A stretch of 64,000 nt of DNA from Chenopodium formosanum (taxonomy: Eukaryota > Streptophyta > Magnoliopsida > Caryophyllales > Amaranthaceae). The stretch lies in assembly GCA_024500155.1 (NCBI GenBank), contig CM044858.1, positions 1,612,001-1,676,000 of the forward strand, given 5' to 3'. Position 1 is the stretch's first letter. Every line of letters begins with the position of its first letter. Below are positions 50,994-63,420 of this stretch, piece after piece. Both the position numbers and the translations under genes were made by a program. The notes under the pieces are model-generated. The model was not told where the DNA came from, did not search any database, and saw only the letters and a list, made by a program, of their open reading frames with translations.

Positions 50994-51876
50994 TTAGTTT
51001 AATTGGTTAAGGTTTTACAACGCGACTCGATTAATGGTTTAGAATTCGCTATTAATATTAGAAGCATTATGCTATATCGGAGAGTATTAGGGCACAAGTT
51101 TAAAGTTGTTGATTTTTATTTTTTTTCAAACGAAAAATAATATGTTCATGTAGGTGATAAAAAATATAAAAAATTAAAAATCAAGTTGTATGTTCAATAC
51201 ATAATTAATAACATTGGAAAGGTTTTAACATTTTACTAGATCAATAACATTTCGATTCAGATAATCGATCCGAAAACAAGCCTATAAAGTTTCACCTTGT
51301 TTTCCATAAAATTTCTATGATAGGCATTTATTTTCCTTAGATTATTGTGGTTTTACTTTCTACAAATTACCATAGGTTTTCTTTCCTTTAATTTTCACAT
51401 TCTCAATATATAGTTATACTGTTTTCTACTTACTAGGACAACTTAAAAGTTGATTTTAAAATCTGTATTCTTTTTTACAAAATAAACCTATAAGGGTTGA
51501 CATTTAAGATTTATGACCCAATTTCAATTATATTACAATCTATTGTGTCTAAGAGTGAGGATACCTCAAGTGGTTAAAGCTCTTCCCCCGGCGTTAAGTA
51601 ATCCAATTTGGGTCTATTTTGTCTCTTTATACACTGAATACACATTGTTCAACGCAAAACCTTTCAATTAGTTAATGTCATGCCTATCTAGATTATTTTT
51701 TGCCTTTTTCATTATTTATGTTATTAGACTCAAATCAATAGGATAGTTGGCACCAACCAAATTATTTAATGAGTTAAACCTTACAAAATTAAAATAAATG
51801 TCCATCGGTAATTTATTTTATGCATTATTGTTCCATCACTATTGCAAAAATACAAAATTTACAAATCCAAAATAAT

Positions 51877-52123
51877 ACTTCCTCCGTTTTTTTTAGTCGA
51901 CACGTTTCTTTAGTTACGTTTGCTGATGCACAAATTTAACTATTAATATCTTTAAAAACCAATAAGTAAAAAATATAAAGAGTTGATATTACGAAAATAT
52001 ATATCATGGTTAATCTAACAAGATTTCACAAGACTATATTTTTCATTACGTATAAATCACAAAACATGACGAAAAGTGAAGTATGTGAATAATGCTAAAG
52101 TCAAAACGTGTCAACTGAGGTAG
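51877..52123. mobile_element. Stowaway-type MITE, about 247 bp
   Basis: TA target duplication on both sides (51875-51876 and 52124-52125). The left end is CTTCCTCCGTTTTTTTTAGT. The inverted right end is CTACCTCAGTTGACACGTTT, which matches the left arm after a short gap (shared GACACGTTT). The interior is AT-rich. Confidence 0.7.
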
Positions 52124-52277
52124 TACTCCGTAGTCCATATAGTATAATACAATGAAATGGATAAGATCATTAAGACATTAGTTAACTTAAGCTGTCTTCT
52201 TCAATAGTCCTTAAAAATAATTTTCTTTTTTCTAATGGATAACCACTAAATAATTTTGTTTATACAGTTCTTCCGAC

Positions 52278-52284
52278 TATAAAT
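52278..52284 (+). promoter_or_regulatory. TATA box of the AtuA-like gene
   Basis: TATAAAT sits about 55 bp before a good 5'-UTR splice donor (GAAGAAGAG, then gtaagt at 52341). Transcription probably starts near 52310. The untranslated first exon is then joined to an acceptor at 53445/53446, just before the ATG. Confidence 0.55.
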
Positions 52285-52591
52285 GAAGTCACAATCAAAA
52301 ATTTGAAGAGAGAAAAAGCACATTCAACGCCGAAGAAGAGGTAAGTTGAAAATCTCTTTGATTAATCACAATTCACAAACGCTTCATCATTCAAGTATGT
52401 CAGCAATATTATCGTACCCCATTTCATATTTTACTGTTAATTTGATTATGTAGAATTATCACACCCCATTTCATATGTTTGATTGGAGAAAAAAAAAAAT
52501 GCTCAATTTTGATGTCTCTGAAAACCCTTAAAAGTTTATGATTATTTGCCCATCATGTTTATTGTAATTGTTTACTGGCACAAGTGCACAA

Positions 52592-52625
52592 CTAGTTTTT
52601 GGGCCCGTTTGATGCACGGGTTTTA
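52592..52625 (-). mobile_element. Possible Helitron 3' terminus (minus strand)
   Basis: Read on the minus strand, CCCGTGCATCAAACGGG is followed by CCCAAAAA and then CTAG next to a T. This is the same hairpin-plus-CTAG pattern as the two Helitrons on the plus strand. No convincing 5' TC end was found to its right, so this may be a truncated copy or chance. It lies inside the 5'-UTR intron (52341-53445) of the AtuA-like gene. Confidence 0.4.
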
Positions 52626-52849
52626 CGAAAGATAGATATTCCGGTTTCTGGGTCATTTGGGGTATGATGTTTGGTATTCTAATGAAAATTTACTTTGATG
52701 AGAGTAAAGGGGTGTTGGATTTTATTATGTAGAACTGCAAACGAGTGATTGTTTACTGTTTAGTGGAATTGTGTAATTGAGTGTTTGCTGGTTTTATGGT
52801 GTTCAATTTGTCGAATTTTTTAGACACCCTTTTCTTATTGTCTAAGATT

Positions 52850-52940
52850 TTAGGGGTAAGACTGCATACATCTTGACCTCAGGATGCTGTGGCTATGGCA
52901 GGATTTGTATCGGGTTGTATCGTTGTTGTTGCTGTTGTTG
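52850..52940 (+). mobile_element. SINE 3'-end remnant with TTG tail
   Basis: GGGGTAAGACTGCATACATC, a gap, then CGTTGTTGTTGCTGTTGTTG. This is the arrangement of the 3' part of TS-type plant SINEs ending in (TTG)n. The tRNA-like head is missing or unrecognisable. It lies in the 5'-UTR intron of the AtuA-like gene. Confidence 0.5.
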
Positions 52941-53462
52941 TGTGCTTGGTGTGTGACAGGACTATGTAGATGCTTTGGAGAAATAGTAGCAATAAATTTA
53001 TGAATGGTTCAGTTGTTAGAAATTGATTATGTATTTTAAGTTATGTAATTCGTTCGAGAGGGGGAGAGTGAGGGAGTTTGATTGGTGACTGAGAAGAATA
53101 GTATTTTGATTCTTTAGAGAAGTATGTAGAAGTTGAGGGTCAATATATGTGGGTGAAAAAGCACTTATATTTAGGATTTCAGGCTGTGTTCTCTTCAACT
53201 TATCTATGCTGAATTGATTTAGATTGATCTTAACCGAGTTGGACTATGCTTATTTGATTGTTGTTTTTCATCTAATTTCTGTTGAATGGAACACTGAAAC
53301 TGTACTGAATTATTCATTTGCGCATCTAAGAAAACTTTATTTTACGTGAAAAACAAATCCTACCCCGTGTCTTGCTTCTGTCATTCTATTGGTCATTATA
53401 TTGTGTATGATAATACTTTGCCAGCTGTTTGCTGAGTGCTTGCAGTGACATCTGATACAGGA

Positions 53463-56400
53463 ATGATGGAGAACTATGAGGAACACAGTGGTGATGTGTA
53501 TGATGATTGTTCGATCAAATTGGTTAGTTTTACATCTATATTTTGACTGTGTCATCGTAATCCTGTATCATGGATTGAACTATTATATGCTTGTTTTGCT
53601 TCAGAGAGTCAATCCTAAAAGGAGACGGGATAAAGTTTATGTTGGTTGTGGAGCTGGCTTTAGTGGTGACAGGCCAATGGCAGCTTTTAAGTTGCTTCAA
53701 AGTGTGAAGGAGCTTAACTATATTGTACTTGAGTGTCTTGCTGAGCGCACTCTAGCTGACCGGTACAAGGAGATGGTATCTGGCGGAGATGGTTATGACC
53801 CACGCAGTATGTTTGCTGTATTTCTTGGCTACTTGCCAATTTACCATTGGCTTTTATAAGATTTGTCAATCACTCAATCTGCTTTATAATTCCTGGTTTG
53901 CTTTGACCCTCCCTCTCTTATTTAAGAAGTAGAATGTGCTACCAAAATCAGTTTTTTGTGTATCGTTTAGTTTCTACTCCATTAATTGTGTCTGTTACAT
54001 ACATGCAGTTTCGGAGTGGATGCACTTGCTTTTACCTCTGGCTGTAGAAAGGGGAACATGCATAATTACAAATATGGGTGCAAGTGAGAGCTTTTTTTTG
54101 TTTGATTTATGTAGTGTAGTTGAGATCATGGATACAATCTAAGAATTTTTCCATTAATTGTGTCTGATTCCTTCTATACAAAAGTGGATCCAATTGGTGC
54201 TCAGCTGAAGGTCCTTGAAATCGCAAACAGCCTGGGGCTTAGTATAACAGTTGTTGTTGCACATGAAGTTGCCTTCAAAGATCCAGGTAATACTTGTTTG
54301 AATGTTAAGGAAATGTTTTTTGAATTTTTTTTTTTTGTGCTTAAGTAACTGTTGGAAGGTGAATTTGATATCATTAAAACTTACTAAGTCCCCTCTATTG
54401 TATTTTCTTTCTCTAAAATTCAGGGTCAGCATCCTCACATAATATGTCTTTTGTCATGGATGGTGTAAGAAACTGATGCCCTTGCAGTAGTATCATACTA
54501 TCATAGAGTTGGTATCTTCATTTTGATTGGAAAAAAGCTGTCTCTTTGGTACATATTGGCTTATTCTATATTCCTTGTCATTGAAGGGTATTAGCACATA
54601 TCTAGGTGCGGCACCAATTGTCAGGTGTCTTGAGTTATACAAGCCAAATGTCATCATTACTAGTCGTGTAGCAGATGCTGCCCTATTCTTAGGTCCAATG
54701 GTGAGAATTTTCTCTGCTGTGCCTCTTGCATGCAATTGACAGCAACATATATCTGTTAATGTGCCTTACAGTTTGGGAGATTAATATAATTTAGGTAGAT
54801 TGTGTATTAAACTACAGTTCTTCCTTTCTATCATCACTGCCCAAGAGAGTGGGTGGAAGTGGGCTGATTTATTGGGGAAAAAGCTGAAAAACTTATTCCC
54901 TGGCAGTAGGACTTATTGTGTACACATTTGGTGTTGAAGAACTGGCATCTCTTTCACTTTATTTTTTATTTATTTTTTTTTAATTTTTTTTTTTTTTTAA
55001 GTTGGCTGCTTAGATTTGACCATCAAAGGAACAAAGATCGTGAATATATTGTTGGACTTGTACTTAATAGCTGCTACTATACAGTTTTTTCCTTGGTAAA
55101 ATCTACAAATGTTGGTTGAGCTGCAAAAATATTTTTGTTTGCTCTTTTACTTTTTTTTTTTTTAATTTCCTTGTGTAGCTGGTAATATCATTCAGATTGT
55201 CAGTAGTCTATACTTTGATTAACAGGTTTATGAGCTGGGCTGGAATTGGGATGATCTGGAGCAGCTAGCACAAGGAGCTTTAGCAGGCCACCTTTTAGAG
55301 TGTGGTGGTCAGCTGACTGGAGGTTATTTTATGCACCCAGGTTAGTGTTTCTTTTGGCAGTTTCTATGCTTCAACATTCTATATTTTTTTTGAACTTGGA
55401 ATCTTTATATACCTCATGTAGGAGACAAACACAGAGATATATCTTTTCAGTGTCTTTTGGATTTATCACTTCCATTTGCTGAAGTCAATTACCTGGGAGA
55501 AGTATGTGTGGCCAAGGCTGATGGCAGTGGTGGTGCTCTGAACTTTAGTACTTGTGCTCAGCAGCTTCTCTATGAGATTGCAGATCCAAGTGCTTATGTC
55601 ACTCCTGATGTGGTAACGTGTCTATTCTATTTGAAACTATGTTGATGGGTGGGAAACTGGGAATTACAGAATATTTTTCTTCTTCTGACGCAGGTCTTAG
55701 ATATTCGGAATGTTACATTTGAACCCTTATCCAGCAGCAAGATTCTCTGCACTGGAGCAAAACCCTCAGCTACTTCAACTCCTGAGAAACTTCTGCAATT
55801 GGTGCCGAAGGTATGGATGATTCTTAACTTTCTGCAAATAGTATATATAAACTACGTCGTTTAATATGTTAATCCTTTTGCAATTGACATAATACGTATC
55901 TGCTTTTTTGTCCTGTTATGTTCTGGCTTGTGCATTATGTATTATTTTATTTTTATATATTTGTGAATCTTTATCCAATTGTTCTCTATCTGGTCTAGGA
56001 GTCTGGATGGAAAGGGTGGGGAGAGATTTCTTACGGAGGTTATGAATGCGTTAAACGTGCAAGAGCAGCTGAGTATCTGGTAAATATGCTGTTCTCTGAT
56101 TCTTTTTGAATTTTCAATTGTGCTTGCAGTACAATGTAGGAGTACATTCTGAGACATGACTAAAGACTGCTGCAAATTTATCATTTTTGACAATCAGGCT
56201 TAGTGGGTTTCAATATTTCATATGCGTTTAGGTTAGATCTTGGATGGAAGAATCATATCCAGGCATTAATAGCCGTATAATCTCTTACATTATTGGACTT
56301 GATAGCCTGAAAGCAGTCTGCAATGAAAGTATTACCTCAATAGCATCTGGGTGTCGAGACATAAGGCTACGCATGGATGGACTATTTGAGGTTGAGGAGC

Positions 56401-57422
56401 ATGCAATCAAATTTGTCAGAGAATTCACTGCTTTATATACAAATGGGCCTGCTGGTGGAGGTGGTATAAGGTAAATCACCCCCTTGCCTTGATATATACT
56501 GTATTTCTTAATTATAAAATGGAACGTATAGAACCATCTAAACATAACGAAGTTAGTCTACAAAACTCAATTTCCTCACTTGCAGTTTTCAGTTGATTCC
56601 TTGTATATCACAATTCCTTAATTGATGTTTGGTTATTCATCTGCTTACTTTCTGTTCTATTGCAGTACTGGGCACAAGAAAGAAGTACTTTTGGTAAAAC
56701 AACTGGTATGTATCCCTTTCTAGCTGCCTCAAATATTAAATTTCTGATCTAGATTGACCTGTATTTTCAGCCAGCTCAGAAGTTGTGCTTGGCTATGAAG
56801 TGATCAAGTGACGAATCACATGAGTAAATCTTTGCAGGTTGGACGCGAGTCTATTTTCTGGCATATTAAGGCTAAGAGCACAAACATGGCTAACACAATC
56901 GATCATGAACACAAGACGAAGAGACTAAAAATGCCAACTTCCATTTCAGACAAGTCAGTTCTATTACCTGATGGTCTTATTGATTTGTCTGATCAGAACC
57001 TTGACATAATATCAAGTACATATCCCAGTTTTCCTGCACCATCAGGCAAGAAAGTTCCTCTGTATGAAGTTGCACATATCAGGGTCGGAGATAAAGGCAA
57101 TGACATGAACTTTTCCATCATCCCCCATTTCTTTCAAGATATCGATAGGTTGCAGGTGATAATAAGTCCTGAATGGGTGAAGAAAGTATTGTCTCCTCTG
57201 TTGAATCCTTCTCCATTTCCGCACCCAGATGCCATTTCAAAGAGAGATAAATGGGTCAAAGAAAATGTTGAAGTTGAGATCTATGAGGTCAAGGGCATTC
57301 ATTCGTTGAATGTTGTGGTTCGCAATATTCTTGATAGTGGTGTCAACTGTTCTAGGAGAATTGATCGTCATGGGAAAACCATATCAGATATCATACTGTC
57401 CCAGCAAGTCATGTTGCCATAA
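53463..57422 (+). CDS. AtuA/DUF1446-family protein (acyclic terpene utilisation-like)
   Basis: Thirteen coding exons: 53463-53522, 53605-53806, 54009-54083, 54185-54286, 54424-54464, 54587-54700, 55226-55340, 55422-55612, 55694-55810, 55999-56079, 56232-56470, 56666-56705 and 56838-57422. They give 1962 nt and 653 residues in frame. The N-terminal AtuA core shows VYVGCGAGFSGDRPMAA, LECLAERTLADR, SRVADAALFLGP, ALAGHLLECGGQLTGGYF and YLGEVCVAKADGSGG. The C-terminal small domain has VPLYEVAHIRVGDKGNDMNF. In bacteria AtuA belongs to citronellol/geraniol degradation. The plant role is not established and no partner gene lies nearby. A 1.1-kb 5'-UTR intron precedes the ATG. Two adjacent ATGs (53463 and 53466) could both serve as the start. 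Confidence 0.9.
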
Positions 57423-57559
57423 CTACCATTCAGTAACAAATTGTATCGAAATTCAGAAAATCGCATTGAGATTATAGGCTGAATATTGCAAGGATTGATA
57501 ACTTGCAAACTTTATCCAATAACTGCTCAACTATATGGAAATAATACCGGATTTTATAA

Positions 57560-57596
<37 letters not shown>

Positions 57597-58615
57597 TGAT
57601 TTTAAACAAATACAATGTTGGTTTCTACGTCCCAGAAATAATGTATCTTCTCGTTTATTTCTGATTTGACTGACTGAACTCTGAAGGTTATAAGTAACAT
57701 TTTTATCATATTTGCGCTTGGGGTGATGACACTGCGAATGAGGTAATGTCTTTATCTATCATGTCTAGCTGATCTGTGATCTCTATTCTTTCTCTGCCTT
57801 TCTATGAGCTTGGGGATTCATTAAAATGTATTGCCAATATTTTATAAAGCTTACTTACCAATATTTTCTCTTAATTTTTTTTTTATTATTAATTAATTCT
57901 ATTTGTTTAGGTCGGACCTATAGGGGACAGGGTCGTATCTCTTCTCTGCTCCTCATGGTATGCAAGTAATGCACATTTCAATTATATAATTGGTCCAAAT
58001 GAACCTTTTTGTTTATTATTTTTACATATATGTGGGCTATTATTTTTTAAGATCTTGTCTTCTGTTAAAGAATTATTGTATGAAATATATTAAATCTTTA
58101 TTTTATATATTCTTGAGAATCTATAAATATAAAGGGCTAAATTAACTTCACCTTCTAAAACTAGTCAACCAGAAAAAACTGTCAAACACAACCATAACAA
58201 AACAGATGTCAACTTTTCTGATATTGCATCCTTTGGAAAAAGTCAGACCACCCTTCATTTTCTCTTCCACATTTAGTGCCTAGCCTGCAATTCTCACCTC
58301 ATAATTTTTGGATGTCTTTTTTCAAACCATGATTTCTGTGGGAGCTAATAAACTGGCAAACGAGTCGTATAAATCAGTTTTGTTCGGACAAATTAGAGAC
58401 TTTGTTCAAACTGATCAATAGTCCAATTTGAGGCTGTGGCTTAGGATTTGCTGCATAGAGATGCTTTGACAAATCCCTCTCTTTGATATAGATCTTTCTT
58501 TCTGTGCGGTTGGGGATTCAAGAAGTTAACTAATGATTTGTTGCTGATCATAGCCTTGATTTTCGATAATAAACAAAATTTCGTAGAAATTATTTCATAC
58601 GAAAGAGTTGCAAAT
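57423..58615. other. Intergenic between AtuA-like and LIM genes
   Basis: Contains a 35-base poly(T) run near 57562-57596 and the LIM gene's 5' region. A 5'-UTR intron ending before 58616 is possible but not resolved. No other gene seen. Confidence 0.55.
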
Positions 58616-60269
58616 ATGGCATTTACTGGAACTCTTGACAAATGCAAGGCTTGTGACAAAACTGTCTATTTTGTGGATTTGTTATCAGCTGATGGGGCAA
58701 CTTTTCATAAGTCCTGCTTCAGATGCAGTCACTGCAATGGAACACTCGTGGTACGTTTCTTTTCCGCTAAAATGTCATATTATTGCTTTGTGTCTAACAA
58801 TGTCTTAAACTCTTGTAAAATTTCTGAAGGAAGATACATTTATGTACCTTCTATTCTCAATCCCAGATTTCATTTGATATTTTATTATTGGTCTCCTGAT
58901 TTCCTGACTTCACCTGTTTCTCGTTTCCAGAATTTAAAATGTGACGTTCATATTATCTGATTACATATCATAAATAATAATGAAGACATAATGTAATGTA
59001 GAAATGTACAAATAATTTAATTGTTGAATAACTTTGTTACATTGACAGATGAGCAACTACTCTTCGATGGATGGAGTCCTCTACTGCAAAACTCACTTTG
59101 AACAGCTATTCAAAGAATCCGGGGATTTCCGTAAAAACTTTCAAGCAGGTAAATGTTACTCTGTAAATAATTGATTTATGCCTCAGATATTCATAAATCT
59201 CTTCAGTTCTTCATACTTAGTATATTTTTCTTACAATTTTCCTGATCTATTTCCTCCTCAGGACCCAAGACAGACCGGCAATATGAGCAGGTACATTTCC
59301 ATCATATACTTTGTATATTACTCGTAATTTCCATGATTCATACTTTGTCCCATTTTATCCCTTTTTTCAAATTTTTTACAGAAATTTTAATCCCATTTTT
59401 CTCTGTTGATTTCTCAAATTTGATTTTATTATTGTCATTTTCTTTGAGCAGGGCAGGACCCCTAACAAACTCTCTTCCTTCTTCTCTGGAACCCAAGAAA
59501 AGTGTCCTGCTTGTAATAAAACTGTCTATCCATTGGAAAAGGTAAGATTTTCTTACGTTCAATCCCTATACCCCCATCTTGTTGTTTGATGGTATTTGTT
59601 CCGTTTGTTTTTGTTGAAGAATTCAACCATGATTTTAGGAAGCCGAATATGAGTTTTTTTTCCCCCCCCCACAAATTAGTATCAGTAGTTGCTACTTTAC
59701 CCCTTTGTCATGATTTGCAATCTCGGGTTTTACATCCAACAAAACGCGTATAAATTTGAAGGATTTAGAATAATGCCCTCGAGATTGGATTATTTTCCTC
59801 TTTATATGACACAGATTTATTATCCCCCTCCCAACAAAATAAAGAAAAGATCTAAATGGAAGTAGTCTTTCTAATTGAATGATATCCTTAAGGAAGATGA
59901 AAGTTGATTAATTCTTGTAGCCATTGTACATAACCCGACATGCATCTTCATTTTCTTTTACGTTCACAGATAACAATGGAGGGAGAATCCTACCACAAGA
60001 CATGCTTCAGGTGTGCTATTGGAGGGTGTTCTCTTACACACTCATCCTATGCTGCTCTCGATGGAATCCTCTACTGCAGGCACCATTTCCAGCAGTTGTT
60101 CATGGAGAAAGGAACCTACAGTCATGTAAAGGCTGCTGCTAAAAAGAATGCATCATCTTTAGCCGAAGCAAGAGACGAACCAGAAGCCAATACAGCTGAG
60201 CCAGTAGCCGAAGCTAAAGCCGCAGTAGAAACTGAGACAATTCCTGCAGAAGAAACTGCTGAAGCATAA
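58616..60269 (+). CDS. PLIM2: Two-LIM-domain actin-binding protein, PLIM2 type
   Basis: Plant LIM proteins of this group bundle actin filaments; PLIM2 members are mainly pollen-expressed. Five exons: 58616-58750, 59049-59148, 59262-59290, 59452-59541 and 59970-60269. They give 654 nt and 217 residues. LIM1 begins at KCKACDKTVYFVD (residue 9) and continues to THFEQLFKESG. LIM2 begins at KCPACNKTVYPLEK and runs to HHFQQLFMEKGTY. All expected Cys/His zinc ligands can be seen. NYSSMDGVLYCKTHFEQLFK and LTHSSYAALDGILYC resemble PLIM2 more than WLIM1. The C-terminus is an Ala/Glu-rich acidic tail of about 50 residues. The upstream in-frame ATG at 58538 was not chosen, because family members start MxFTGT. 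Confidence 0.93.
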
Positions 60270-61982
60270 TCTTTAAAAAAAAAAAAAAAAGGATTTTGAT
60301 ATCATATTAGCTCCTAACTACAACAGCTTTCTTGTAATGGATTTTACTGGCCTTCGGGCATTTCTAATCATTTTTAGCTCCCAAATGAGTCAGGAAATTT
60401 TCCCTTAGTCACAGAAAACTTCAACAATGTAATTTTTAATTTAATTGACATGTTTGGCCATTCAATTTGTCATGGTGAATATTTCTTTCTTTTTTGTAAC
60501 ACTTGAGATAATTTATAAGACATTTTTTTACTGTTTATGTTTGACATGGTATCTTGTGGTTTTATAGTCTCCAACTCTCCATAATAAAAATGCCGAACTT
60601 CATTGTATTGAATTACCAATTCATTCAAGATTTGTACTATTGTAGGATACACAGAGACATTATTTTATTTTTTAAATGTCAAGGAATGGATACCAAAGGT
60701 GTCCTTTACAGCCCTACATAAGAGGTTGACCTAAGTAGATAAATTGGTATTTAGTAGAATAAAAACAAGGATATCAAATATTTAAATTGGACAAGAAAGA
60801 CTTGTCAATTAGATACTTTTATAATATTAGATTGGATAAGAATAAGGTGAATACAATCACTGAATCACATATTAAATCATGAATACATGTGCACGATATT
60901 CAATATGCACCTAAAGAACACAAGGACTTTTTTTTTGAACGGGGAAGACACTAGGACATAGTTAAAGAAAATGTGAAAAGTTTTATTATAAATAAAAGTA
61001 TAAAATAGATTAATAGAACTACAAAATATAAGAATGTAAGAATAATGGATTATGTCCATTCATCAAAATATCATAGCTCTTTAACATGTAATTTCGTACG
61101 TAGTATATAAATTTACGTTCATGTGGTGCAAAGTGAATGCTATGCACATGTACATCTTTGCACTTCATCTCAAATCAACTCATGACAAGTTATAAAGTAC
61201 TGTAATTTTTAATAATTACGGTAAACATTTTTTTTATGACCTATATTACAGTAATAATTACTGTAATTTCTTATTAAGTAATTAATTTATGACGTTGCTC
61301 TATTTTTTCCATTATAAAAAAGCTTTTCTCAAATTCTCATAATCTCATTACTGTCGGTATTTTTCAAAATTTTATGGTATTTTTTTACAAAAATTTACTG
61401 TATTCATTTTCTTTTACCCAAAATAGTAATTTAACCGCAATGCTCTCTTCAAGATAATTTACACTCAAACTATCTTCCGACCTTCATTTCTAGTTTTCTC
61501 TCGATCACAATTACAACTTCTCCAAACAATACGAAAAGCTTCGTTCTAAATTGAAAAATAATTCCTCTTTTTTCCCCAAATTTTGATCTTTACCATGAGC
61601 AAACCCTAATTTCGTACTCCCGAAATCTTCAAATTCAAATTCAAATTCAATTACTTTTACAATTAATTACTCCTATCGCACTTTAATTTGAGCCCCTCAA
61701 ATTTTCGCAGTTTCGAAACCCTAAAATCTTCTCGATTTTTTTTCTTCTCTTGATTTAATTACAATCTTCTTTCCTACTTTTTTTTAAGTACAGATCTGAA
61801 ATCTTTGTAAGGCATTTTAGTTAATGATAGTGGGACTTTTTTTGGACGTCCACTATTCTTCTTCGAATTCGCAAAAATTCGGATTGTGTATATACATATA
61901 ATCTTTAGGATTTCTGGGTTTTCATTTGTTTAGGTTTAGATTTCTGGGAAATTTTAGGGTTTAGATTTCGCGAATTTCGAAG
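60270..61982. other. Intergenic, then promoter and 5' UTR of the RH8-like gene
   Basis: The LIM 3' UTR is on the left. 60650-61440 is very AT-rich without a gene. 61440-61982 looks like a promoter and leader with pyrimidine-rich tracts and several AAACCCTA-type telo-box motifs (for example near 61603 and 61719), common upstream of plant housekeeping genes. A leader intron is possible. Confidence 0.5.
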
Positions 61983-62386
61983 ATGAATGACAACATTAGA
62001 GGTCGTTATCCTCCTGGAATGGGCAGAGGTAGAGGCGGATTGGGCGTAGATGTAGGCGGCGGAGGTGGTGGTGGAAACCCTAATTTTCAACGTAGGAATT
62101 ATGAACAGCAGCAACATTACGCGCAAAGAGGGATGATGCAGAATCATCACCAGCAACAACATCAGTTTCAGCGTCAGCAACAACAGCAGCAACATCAACA
62201 ACATTTTCAGCATCATCAGCAGCAATTGCAGCAGATACAACAGCAACAGATTCAGCAGCAGAAGCAGATGCAACAGCAGCAGCAACAACAACAGCAATGG
62301 CTTAGGAGGGGTCAGGTACCGGGTACAACGGTGACCGGTGTCGATGAGGTTGAGAAAACAGTGCAGTCCGAAGCTATTGACACGAG
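61983..62386 (+). CDS. RH8: DEAD-box RNA helicase, DDX6/Dhh1 type (RH6/RH8/RH12 group), first coding exon
   Basis: Only the N-terminal exon is in the window: 134 codons plus two bases, then a GT donor at 62387. It starts MNDNIRGRYPPGMGRGRGGL, followed by a Gln-rich stretch (about residues 40-105, coded by mixed CAG/CAA). It ends in WLRRGQVPG and VEKTVQSEAID, the conserved lead-in to the helicase core of plant RH8-type proteins. These helicases repress translation and promote decapping in P-bodies. The helicase core would lie beyond position 64000; 62387-64000 shows no further exon. RH6, RH8 and RH12 cannot be told apart on this exon alone. Confidence 0.9.
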
Positions 62387-63420
62387 GTATTGAGAATGTT
62401 TTGTTTCTTTTAATTTCTTTTTAATGGTTGTATTGATTGTTGCTTTATTTTTGGTGCTTGATGTTTGTATTGGGCAATAGTGACTAGAATTATCTTTTTA
62501 ATCAAATATTATTATATATTCAGTATACATTATTTAAGAGAGGGAATAGATTTGAGGTGTATCTTTTGAAATTCTTGGAGAATATTTGGTTTTAGCTATG
62601 GTGTCAGGATGCTTACTTGTCTTATTTCCGGGGAAATTTAGTTAAAATAGAAAAGGGTTATTTGAAATTTTAGAAGAATTTGTATTAGTAGAAAAGCAAG
62701 ATACTTTTTGTAAACAGAAAATGAGCAGAAAATCCTACAGAAAATAAGTGTTGGGACATTTTACTATTCAATCCATATACATTGATACCACTAGATTTTA
62801 CCATGATATATACCATTCAATGGTGGAACTGTGGAAGTTTTGAAATTGAAACCCAGAAATATATGAAGGCTAGGGCTTGAAAGATTGGTGTTTGAAGATT
62901 GTAGATTGATAGTTGAAACCTGTGCCATTAAATGCTTGGGAATCAAATGGTAAGTCTTTTGCATACCCATGATATAGTCAAGCTTTCTCAATGTGACATT
63001 ATAAATTAGGTGCTGATGTGATTAGTTGTTTAGGATATTGATACATCAGGTTAATTTGAATGCTACATATGCTGGGTTTGCCAAATCATAGTGAAGGGTT
63101 GCTTTATCAAGTTCCTCCCTTTCAAATCATCTAGTTTCTGCTATAGCACAAAACTTTGTGTTATTTCTTGCTTTACTCTGGTGTTTTTGCCTTTGTTATT
63201 TAACATTTATTGTTTTTGCCCATTTTATCTTGACATTTCAATGTGCTACAAGATAAAAGTATTTCTTGCCCTTCTTTCTTGGAACTTCATGCCATGTGCA
63301 TTGGAGCTGGTGTTGCAGTACCTTATCCTTTTGGTGCCTAGCTTTCTGATTTTTGAGATCATAGAGAGGATTTAATATCTGTCTGTGGTTTTATGTGCTT
63401 TTCTGTTTGTCTTCTGACGT

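Noticed and set aside
51550..51605. tRNA- or SINE-like start (TCAAGTGGTTAAAGCTCTT)
   Set aside because: No B box, no cloverleaf and no TTG tail follow.
61905..62297. Leucine-rich minus-strand ORF
   Set aside because: It is the antisense shadow of the CAG/CAA repeat in the helicase exon.
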